Below the pieces are notes generated by a model. It was not told the DNA's origin. It saw only the letters and a program-made list of their open reading frames with translations, and ran no database searches. This document shows positions 42,437 to 54,400 of a DNA stretch of 64,000 bases, piece after piece. The stretch covers positions 6,322-70,321 of the forward strand of contig NMRA01000242.1 of assembly GCA_002633005.1 (NCBI GenBank), written 5' to 3'. Made by a program: the position numbers and the translations under genes. This DNA is from Phoronis australis (lineage: Eukaryota; Phoronida; Phoronidae). The stretch's first letter is position 1. The number at the start of each line of letters is the position of its first letter.

Positions 42437-45400
42437 GTTAGTGGAAAATCCCCATTGTGACGGCGGGTTGAACACAACCACACTGGCACACAGGCCGTCA
42501 CGCGTCACCCATCAGCTAGGACAAGGTTAGGCAACACGTAGCCCCTCGGTTGGCCGGTTAGGGGCTACAATACTCCCATCGCTTTCTGTACGAATTTCGT
42601 CCCGTGTATTTTAAACTTTCACCGATTAAGAGTTTTCACCTCGTCAAGAATACATTCTACAACCTTCCGCTTTAAAATGAGCTTACTGAAGTGATCCTTC
42701 TACACATATCTTCAATGAAGCATATCTACTGGAATTAAGGTGACTTTGGAGAAGAATTCCAATTCCACTTTTTGGTCACCGTTAACTTTTTCACTGCGTG
42801 CGTGATAACCACAAAATATTTCAACTGAGTCACGTGAGTTAGGTAAAGGCTAGCGCGAGACTGAACAAAGCGCGTGACCTGGCGCGTGACGTTTGCAAAA
42901 TAGCATGGGAAGATATCAGATGGAATTTGTGAGATCTGTGTCCCTTGGACTTTTTGTTTGTCAACAGTTGGATTTCACGTAACTTCCTCAAAATGGCACC
43001 CGGTGAGAGAAACCCGAGCGAACCGCGACAGATTTTCATAGACATGCTCAAGTTATGTTAACTAAATTGTATTCAAAGTCATCGTATGTGTTAATTATAA
43101 CTCCATGTAGATAGTAGGCAATTACATCACTCTGGATGCCGCAGGCATACAGGGGCGATGGCGCATCCTCATAAAAGTTACTCATTTCAAAATACAACAA
43201 ATAAAATAGAATGAAACATGCATATAAGCTCATAGAGTTTTAATTAACACATACCATGACTCTGGATACAATTTAGTCAACATAACTTCAACATATCCAT
43301 GAAAATCTGTTGGGTGGTGCCATTTTGAGGAAGTTACATGGAAAGTCCAAGGGACACAGATCTTACAAATTTAACCTGATATCTTCCCATGCTATTTTGC
43401 AAGTGTCATCCGCCACGTCACGCGCTTTGCTCAGTCTTGCGCTAACCTTTGCCTAACTCACGTGACTCAGTTGAAATATTTTGTGGTTATCACACGCACG
43501 GTGAAAAAGTTAACGGTGACCAAAAAACAAAAAAGTGGAGCTCAAATTCTTCACTAAAGTCACCTTAATACTCGTAACTATGCTTCATCGAAGATATGTA
43601 TAGAAGCAGAAAGGATCACTGAAGAAAGTAAGCGCTTTTTGAAGTGATAGTTTTAAGTGTGGAATTTATTTTTGATAAGGTGAAAACTCCTAATCGGTGA
43701 GCAGCAGATTTCACCTGCCACTTATTTAAAACACTAGTACATGGGATGAAATTAGTACAGAAAGCAATGGGAAGTATTGTAGCCCCTAACCAGCCAACCA
43801 AGCGACTACGTGTTGCCTAGTCATAAGCTGACAGTCGAACGTCCAAATCGTTCGGCTAAGAGACAGTTTCCACTTGGCAAGCGATTTAGACAGACTGTAT
43901 TAGATATTAAAATATCTAATACAGTTTTGGGTGTGACTTAAAAGTCACACCCAAAACTGGAAATACACAACACTCTCCTCGATTGTGGGGAGCACAGGGA
44001 AACGCTTGCCTGTAATTTGCCTTTGACCAGTTTCTGGGGAGGGAGTTAAGAGGGTGAGTAACTCCCTTTCGGCCTTTTGAGTTTTGTGAGTGCCCCTCCG
44101 GGCTCTGGCTCATGGGTCCCACCATTGCTGGGTGCCAATGTGGAAAAATCCAAATGATGAGAGCAGGTTTGAAACACAGCCCGTTGTGGCTAGTGACAGT
44201 GTGGGAGCCAAGCATTTAAACCATTTGGCTAAGAGCCAGTTGCCTTTTCACTAGCAATTTAAAGAGGATCTGAGCGATGGTATGTCACACCTGGAATCAG
44301 AAATTCACAACAATGGCAGTAACTGTGTTGGCGGTGTTGTAACCCTGTTCAAGCCAGAAGATTTTCTGAAAATTACTCTTAACCCTTGCTGAACTATCAA
44401 AGTCACATTTAATGTGCACCATTTTGATTTGAGTGTAAATTGACACCTCTGGAAATAGTTGTAGTCTATAATCCTTCCAGCTCGAACAAATACCCCTGTA
44501 GTCGATTTTTCCCTGCCCGTTTGAAGAACTCTTCAGTACCCGTACAGTCAGTGTGTCACTGTCAGTGTGCCAGTACCAGATCACTTAGTCAGACCTACAG
44601 CTCTAAAGAGCGACTGCTAGCACTTGGCAAATTCAAGGTATACTATTCTGGAAGAAAATTTTGTTTTCTATTAGGCGATGTGCATGTTTCATTAAATTAG
44701 CTAAAGAACTAGATGGTTGTGATTTTCTCATGGACAATGTCAGTTCCATGTGCAGTGGTACAATCACAACAAAAATGGCTCAGTCTTCTGGTGTGAAGGA
44801 TGTAACAGGACATACCATCGTCTGTCTGTTGGCAAGTGATTAGCTGAGGCTTTATTTAACTACATGGTTCACCCACAAGTCACATGATACAGCTCCTTCC
44901 CCTCTCACACAACAGGTGTGTGTCTTGGCTACACACATCAGCAACACTCGTAGCATCCTGGAATTTGGCTTCAGTATCTTTCCAGCTATGTTCTGGAATT
45001 TGCCTGCAGCAATGCCCTCGGTATGTTCTGGTCCACAACCAGGCCACCACCCTCTACATGTGTCAATTGGAAGTCTTGCATACATCTCTCAGGGTTTCGT
45101 GGGTCTCACCTTAATTGGCTACCAAATCCTTGGGTACCGAGATTTCAAAGTGGGTATCTAAAGGATATGAGTGAACAAACCATTTGGCTAAGAGGCAATT
45201 GCCTAAATTGACGAGCAATTTGGAAAGGCTTTATTGGACTCCACACCACACCGGAGGCGCGTGATAAAACACCACCAGCCACATTCACGGTATTACGAGC
45301 TGCTTGCCATGTAGATTGACATTTGTTGCATTCTGTACAGTGATGCATTTATTGGTACTAGTTACTTGCCAGTGACACCTAGTGAGATTATTTGTCAATA

Positions 45401-48400
45401 CTCATCTGTGCGCAACTGTAGCTTGAATGGTAATATGTCTGGCAATCACATAACACTGTTATCATTCATCCGGGTGAGAAGTACTTGATGTGGACATTAT
45501 AAATCAGATCTTTCTGTCCAGTTGATGGTTTGGGCTAGATGAGTGAGTGTAAACCTAGATTCTGTCTTTGAATATTCGTGATAGTGTCAGATTTATGTTG
45601 TTTGACTCATAGTCCAGGGCCCTGCAGTTTTTGTCCAGTAGGAAAACTGGCACAGGATGAAACAGTTTTCGCTATTCATCAATTCCAGTAGGAAAAGCCA
45701 AGCACTGAACTCCGTAACATCGGCAGGAATATTACTGTAAATTTCCAGGAGTGTTTTGTTTGGTGAATAGTGCACCAAATTTCAAGCACTCTATCAGTAA
45801 ATATTTGTGATTTCCCACAAGCTAGATGTGCCACTAACTAGATGTATTAGTGTTGCTGCTGTTGTTGTTTCTGTTGTTGCTAAAGGTCGCCACAATCGTG
45901 CTTCGCCATTTTACCATAAGGTAGGCACAAAATAAATATTTTCCTGACAGTCAAGTTGTGCCAACTAAACTGAATAATTATACAAACTTCGTAGTTGACG
46001 GGTCTGCGAAATGAAATGAATAACCAAGCATCGCCTGCCAGCTTTTCCCTATTACTGACTGTACCCATGACAACCAATTAGTGGGTGTATGGGACAACAG
46101 CTACTGGAATTGTATTTTGTAACTTATCTTTTGCCAGGCCATTGTATATGACCGGGAAGGTAGAGCGCGTGTTGAAGAAGGGCCTCAGAGGGTAAGTACA
46201 TATTTGCTTAATAGTGTGTTACCATTGTAGCGACGAACAATTAACATCTATGGTAAGAGCTCTCTTTTTGTTTATGTGTACATGAATTTACAGTTAATTC
46301 AACTTAATACAATATCGTGCAATACAATGCTATAGAATAATAGTTAACAACAAATATGGTGCAATTTACATTTAGATTACCACACTTTAGAATAAATAAA
46401 AGCAGTCCAGTACAATAGTATAATATAACACAATTTACAATAAATACAAGATCTCATATTATAAAATATAGAATGTTATACAGTAAATACAATACAATAC
46501 AATACAATACAATACTATAGGAAAGCACAGGTTGCAGTAATCACAGTAATCAATCGAATAACATAGTTTATAATAAATGCTATGTACCACTAATATATCG
46601 TATACCGTATATGCAACATAATACAATACAATACTGTAGATGCAACATAATACAATACAATACTGTTGATTACCATAGTTCACACTAAATGCATACTATG
46701 CTATAGATTATTTAACAGCAATAGAAACATTGGATGTGGTCTTTAGATAAGTACAATATTCTGTACAGCTAGTGTTCACTTATTTGCTCCCAAAATGCCA
46801 AAACTGTTGTTTTTCACATTTTCAAAGGCTGGTTGCATTGCTGCAAATAATGTAAACACTGCCAAACTTAAGTCTTATCCACACTAGGTGTCACCCTAAA
46901 ACAAGTTACTCCTGGAACAAGTTTTCACTAGGTTTAGTAGTATTGTGGAAGCTATTTGTGCTTGGGCATCTTTACACTTGTGACCTAGTTGCCTCACCTT
47001 ATTGACGTTGGGTAACTTACCCCACGTCCTCGTGCTTAGTTCACATACATATGGGTGTGCAATCCTGTTTGCGTCATATTTGTCACAAGGTATAGGTTGG
47101 ATGCTTGGCTGGCTGGGCACAAGATATTCTTAATCTTTGTTTTCGTTGAGAAAAGTATTAATTAAGTAAAGCTTCTCCTTTGAGCCATATTGTCAGTTAC
47201 CACAATGCCATCATTATCGTTTGTAGATATTCCTGTGGCAAGAGAAGTTTGTGTGTCTAAAGCGATACACTGCTAATCAGAATCAGTACCTTGCAATACG
47301 ATACAGGGATGGACGTTCTAAGCATATGCCTGGGTAAGTGGACTATGTGGTTATTAGTTTTGTTAATTAGTTGTCCCTGTTGATCCGTTGTGCTTTAACT
47401 CCTATATTGTGCAACTGTACAGGGGCTTGTTATTGAGAATGTTGATCATTCAGTTTTTACCTGCATGAGAAAGACACTACCAGGAAGGGAACTTTCTGTA
47501 TGTTGGGAGAGTTTTTAAATGTGATTTAAGAATGGACTCGTTTTGTTTTAGTACACATTTGAAGTCTTGGCCTATACAATGAGACTAATTTGGTCCTTGA
47601 AAATCGCAAACAAATAGCAAAGAGGCATTTTGAATATAACCTGGTTTGCCTGGCCTGGCTTACAGAAGATAGCCCCAGGCATAAACTTTGTGAACTTTAA
47701 CCTCATGAATTAATGTTCTCTGATTGGTTATATCGTTATCATGCCCCTCTGGAATTTATCAACTACTTCGCACATGTGTGACAGAAAAGTGACGTTTTAT
47801 CAGTAAACAGGTTTCAGGTATTTTTATACCACAGATGTTGTGCCTCAATAATGTTCTCTTTTACCCAAACAAGCAGATTTTGGAAACTAGGTAATTTATA
47901 TAGCTCAATACCCATTTATATGAAACTGGGTATAATTTAAAGTATACCAACAGATGTGAGGTCTGTTATTGACTGTTGGATGATGGTGAACATGTGGGTA
48001 TGATGTCACTGGTCCAGCCACTTTTTTGCAGAGTTCACGTGGTGTGTCCTTTGCTTAAGTGTAGCTCTATTTATTAATTCGCAGGCATTGTGTTGATCTC
48101 ATTTACAGTTATTGTTTTTATCTATATTTTAAATATATGTAATGAAAATAATTTCAGGTGTTTGATACGATTGGCCTAACTGAGCGGCCTGGGCACATCT
48201 GATGCAAGGTGTATCAGACCACCTATGCTGCACTTTTTTGCTATCTCGTTTTAAGAATAATATTCGAGTTTGGTATTCAACGTTGATATCAAATAAATGT
48301 AGACATGTGTTTGTAGACCATGTGCCATGCACCAAGTGCCAACCCAACATCACAGTATTGATGTAAAGAATGCCATATCATTGGATGCTAACGAAGTGCT

Positions 48401-51400
48401 TGTCGTATATCGACGGAACCCTGAAGATGACGTTGTGACTCGCTACATTCGACATGGACCTACTATGTTCATTCCACAGGCCAATGAATGGTAGGTTTTG
48501 ACAGCTACCATACTTATGTTTTTGCCTGCTCTGTTCATTATTTACAGGGGTGTTTTTGGTTATGAAAATTTTTTAACAGGCAGCACAGCTGTGTGTAAGT
48601 GGTTGCTGGCTTCAAGCTAATACTCAATTTCATGATTTACATCAGATTTCATAAATTTTTGTTAAAGTTTGAATATTTTGGCCTGAGGACTGTCAAGTAA
48701 TTACCAAACACTATCTGTTTGCTGACTTTTAGATGCATGTTTGTATACACAAGTCTTGATGTATGCATTTTCCTTCCTTGAAGGCTTCATGAGTTTGTGT
48801 GGCATGGTACGGACGTAAACAACAAAACGAGAAAGGTCCCTGGAGCACTCACCTTTGAAAAACTAAGAGTCATCCCTGACCAGTTCTACTATAATGTAAG
48901 TAGTATGTAGTATGCATCTGTCTAGTTCTGGCCATATCATCACTGGTGCTCATGTTGTTTTTCAAGTTTATTGTGGAACGCATGTCACCACAGCATGAAG
49001 TAAGTCTTTCTTGAAAAAGCAGTTATGTCTGAATTTCCTGAATTTCGTAAGAGAAAATAAATTTGTTTAGTCAGTTCTTAAATTTGATCCACAACATCAA
49101 AAAGCCAACAAATTATGAAAAATATGTTGTAAATAGTTCTTTAAATTGCTTCGATTGGTATTGGGTTGTTCTACCGGCTTCAGGTAATTGATTAGAACTT
49201 TATTGTGATGATTCAAAATGAGTTGTCCTTCTATAGGTGAACACTCGTACAAAGGACGACACACCAATACGTGTGAAATTGATGATATTCTACGAGTTGG
49301 AGAATATTGAACTTATGGTGAGAGTTTTTGATACTTTTTGTCAATATAAGGCAAATTTGTTTGTTTACAAATATTTCATGCTTTAACCCTCAGTTTTAAG
49401 GGAGAGCTCTAGGCATGATGTAAAAAGTTGTTTCAAGTCAGTGTTATAATGAATGATCTCAGTTTTTTTGGCAGTGTGCCAATAGAAGCCTTGTTTCAGT
49501 TTATAGACAATGTCTTGACCTCTCAACTCCATTGTTTGAATTCATAAACTTTGTCTTAATCTCTGACCTCCAGTGTGTGTCCCCAACAATTTTAGTTGAC
49601 AACAGATTTTGACCTGCAAGGTAAAAAGGTAAACACACAGTTTTATGCTGTCATTTCACACTGCAAGCAAACAAAACATGTAGTCATGTGATTTGATTTT
49701 TATGTTTCATTTACAAAGTAATGGCTTCATAGAAACTCTGTGTTGTGTTTTGTTTTTAGTCAAGAAGAGGCAGTGTGAACTAGTAGGATAAGTGACTGCT
49801 TCCTTTACTCAAGGTTGTGAGTTCAAGTCTCACTGGGACATCTGCTAGCTCCTCAGCTTGGTTTTAACTTTATATTAATAAAGCTCGAGAATGGTTCCAG
49901 TTGAGCAGTGCAATGGGCCCCACCTGAACGTCATGAACACGTCTGGTGCAACGTGTACCAGACAGCCTGCAAATATTGTTTTTATTATATTAGTCATTGA
50001 CTAAATTTTGAAACCCAACAAACATTTTACTGCCATTCATTGTGCATAAAGCCTTTGTGCATCACCTCATTAGTTTCTTGTAAAACAAAAAAAATTTAAA
50101 TTATTGCACTTGGTTAGTTTTAGTTGTGTTCATTTAGTAGTATTCACGTAGTTCTGTTACGTGGTTAATGTTTATGTGATGCTTGGGTTTCAATTTTTGT
50201 CATTTGTGGTCTAACTTGTTATTGCAATTTTTTGTGGGATGTGAGTTACCTTACTAAGGTAATCCAAGTTCATAGAATTCCCAGTGGTGTGTACTGCGTG
50301 GGCACGTCATATTAAACAGTGTCCATGGCTTACATACTAATAATATGCTGTGAAACAAATACAACTTGGCTGGCTGTGACAGCAACCTTCCATGTTTTTG
50401 TTACAGTTGGATGCAACTGAAGACCCTATAGCAGACTTTATTAAGTAAGTATGGCCGAGTCTGTGAACATATACAACAATAGATGGACATTAGTATGTTT
50501 ACTTGTTGATGTCTGCTTTTTGTTGATGAACAAGACTTTGTAGATGGTTTTGACTACGGCTCTTGGGAGGCCCAATATTTTCATTATTTGCCAAAATTAA
50601 TTCAGTCATAGAAACAATTGAACATTTTTAATCCTAAACTTGGAGGTCATTCATTTTAAAGTTCTTTTTTCACCTTAATGGACTTAAAGAAACTCTTTAA
50701 ACTGACTTTATGAAAGGAATATAAAGCACCAACTTACTTGTTCTGGTCTGCTGTAGAATATATTTTTAAAATTTTTTATGGCGCAAGTTAACTTTGTTGA
50801 GTTCGCTCAATTATTCTATCAACTGACTACAGTTTATTGCTTACTTCTGCCATCATATTTGTTTCTGAAAACTTTCATAAATCCTACCGTTTGTAACATG
50901 GTCATAGACACGTTATTGCAAAGTCAATGCTGCGTTTTTTCAAGATGAGCAAACATTTTTTACTGACGTGACTGTGGTTTACATTCAAGTTGAAAGTGCA
51001 TCTTTATAAACAGTGTTCATGAATTGTGTGCCAATAGAAATTTAAGATAGGGTTTTGCTCACAACAACTTAACTGAAGATCTTTCAGAACACGAGTCATT
51101 TGTTGTGTGTGTGGTGATATTCTGTTGAATATAGCGAATAGATTGATCTCAGCATTTTTGCATGGATTTCTGGAATAAATTGAAAGTTTCTTGGCAATGT
51201 AGAACAGTGATTTTAGAGCATTTTACCATCTTGCTACATGCCCTTGGAGTTTAAATATGATTCTAAATAAATTTGCAGCAAAAGAGTTCTGCTTATTAAG
51301 TTACATGAGCCTGTATATCTGATTCAGTTGCCTGGGCGCTGATGTGATGGGCTTCACCTCCAACTGTACTTACCTGGAGTTCATGGAGAAGTCGACGGAG

Positions 51401-54400
51401 CTCAATGATTTGCGACACTTCCCCCAGTTGTGTGAACGGTGCAAGAAGATTGGCTTCATAGTTACGAAGGTCGTCTTTCGAGGTTACTACGCATCTGAGC
51501 AACTGCAGAGTTTACACGATAAGTCAATTGAGAAGCGGACAAAATTGAAAATAGCGGTAAGGCCGTCAGTTTGTGGGCATCACAATTTTGGCCTATAGCA
51601 GCTTTTAAATTATCTAGTGGTTTATTTTGAATTATCTAGTGGTTTATTTTGAATTATCTAGTGGTTTATTTTGAATTATCTAGTGGTCTATTTTGAATTA
51701 TCTAGTGGTTTATTTTGAATTATCTAGTGGTTTATTTTCAAAGCGTGCTGAAGTTTACTCAAGGAAACATTCTGAGCATGATTTATAAGCTAGTTTCTCC
51801 CAGCCAAAGTTATCTTATTGGAATACTGGTTCCGTTAGGTATCGGTGAAGTCATGGTGTTGGAGATGTGTGTTCTGTATTGTTGAAGTCATTGTGTTGGA
51901 GATGTGTGTTCTGTATCATTGTAGTCGTGTTGTTGGAGATGTGTGTTCTGTATTATTGTAGTCATGGTGTTGAAGATGTGTGTTCTGCATGTGCCTTCAA
52001 GTGTTAATTCAAAACAAAATTTGCAGTTTGAGTCAGAGGAACAGAACCAAGTAATGATTGATATGAACCTGAAGAGTGAAGCTGAACGAACAGCAATGGA
52101 GGAGAAAATGGAATTAGACAAGATCCGTCACAGGCATGAGATTGAGAAGTATGTGGCTTTGTTATCCCGCACATTTCCATGTCACTGTTTACCTGGCTAT
52201 TACCAATTCGTCTGAGTTGAGGTCAGGGGCACAGTTCTGTTACCCTTCAGTTCATCACTGCCAATGTTATTTCTTTGATGTCTGTAGAAGAAAATTTGCT
52301 TAGTCTAGACTTTTCCTTATCTGAGACTGAATGCATATATAGTGGCTTTGAATTCGAACTTATTAGGTTGGCCATGTTCTATTCCAAAAGATATCATTTG
52401 CATTTCTGATGTCATCTCAATTTACTGCCTGTATTGTTTTGTTTTGTCTTCTATAAAAATGGTTATTAGTTAATGTAAAAATTAAACTACGTCATTTTCC
52501 CAGTATATACTTTAACGTATTCAACCCTGACCACAGTTTAATAAAAAATAGCTCTCAGGCATGGTATACATAGTCTGGTGCCTTGAAGTAGACAACTATT
52601 CCAGCAAAAATAATAATAATAATTGAAACCTTATTATTTCAAAATTGTAATTTATTTAACAATCAACATTTCATGAATTTATCCTGGGTGAAAATGCATT
52701 AAATTATCGTCAAGAAAAGGTCATAATGATTGCCTTTTCTCCAGAAAATCACCCTATTTTTTGGTGGGCCACTGTTTTTTACTCAAACATAGTGTTTTCA
52801 CATGACATGGAAATTTTGTTTCTTTATTCTGTCATGAGCAAGAGTGTGCCTAGGATTTCCTTTTAAGACCTTTTAGCCTAAGACCTCATTAGCCAAAAAT
52901 GAAGGCTTCCATTTCTTTCAAGAAATGCTGACAATTTCATTTTTAACAGCAGGCCTTAAAAGAAAACCCCAGGCATGTTTTTAATTAATAAGATGAAGAA
53001 CATCTTAAGTGTGTTCATAGATTTCTTCATATTGATTTAATTTTCTGAAAAGATGTCACTGATGTGTTAATGTTTTTTGTAATAACACCCCAGATTCACT
53101 TAGAAAGAAACAGTTTCCTTACCACCATACATTTGAAGATAATAATCTGGCCAGTTCCACGAAAGAAAACGTACACTAATGGTTTTATATGGTGACTGCA
53201 ATGGCATGTAATAGCTCTTACGATAGTCTAATTATCTCTAATTCCACTGGAAAATCAAGTAGTGATATTTTAGCATAACAAATAAGCCAAAATAGGCGGT
53301 TAGGTTGTGTATCTGCAAAAGCCTGGTGGTCAAGAAATTGTGTACATGATGCACCTTGTTGGCAACTGATTGAGAATGCAAAAATACTGTCACGCCCTCT
53401 GTTGGGTTGCCATGAGGGTTGAATGAGTGATGAAAATAAATTTAATTATTTACAGTTATTCTTGACAAGATTAATTCACAATGCCTAATGCTAGCTTGTA
53501 TTTCACCAGAATTTAATCACATGGCGGGAATGTTTCATTTGTCTTTAACAGATCCCAGCTAGAGCACAAACTGCAGATGGAAAGAAAAACAGCTGAAGAG
53601 AAGATTAAAAAATCTAAGAAAGATTTTCTGGATGAATTAAATGTAAGTGTGAAATTAAATGTAAATGTGAAATTAAGTGTAAGTGTGAACACATTTTAGA
53701 AGTGCATGGGAATGTACACCAGTGAATGACTGTTGTTGTTTTTACTGTAACAGTTCTTAATTTCTGTTGTTTAATAATGTCCATAAAGTAATTGATTTAT
53801 ACACAAGGGAGTGAACAATGCATTGACTGGTATTGACTAGTTAATGACTCATTTACAAAATGGTCACCAAAGCATTGTTTGATATTGACTAGTTAATGAC
53901 TTGTTTACAAGGTGATCACCAAAGCACTGTTTGATATTGACTAGTTAATGACTTGTTTAAAAAGGGATGATGAAGCCATCTAATGGTATTGTCAAACATT
54001 TAATCCTACTTCTTTTCTTGCAAGACTGTTCAAAAAGGGACAAATTAAAATATTTTCTGTTCCACTGCTTAAAGGAGCATGCCACCCAAAAAACAATCTA
54101 ATTTGTATCAATTAAGATCGAGTAGTTCTACTCCATAACGACACCTACAGTTGCATTACCTGACACCTGACGGCAGACGGAGGTGTTGAAATTATCCAAT
54201 GACGTCATCGGTTTCACACGCAGTCTGTTTAGCAGTTCACAACACGGGTTACTGGTGTCAGCTTATCGCTTGAAGTTATCGTTTAACACCAATAAATCAT
54301 CAAACTTCGATGTAAAACCCTTACAAATACACTGAGTTCTTATAAAAACGTGTTGTTTTATTTCGCTCTTACGAATTTATGGTATTTGGACACACCGTAG

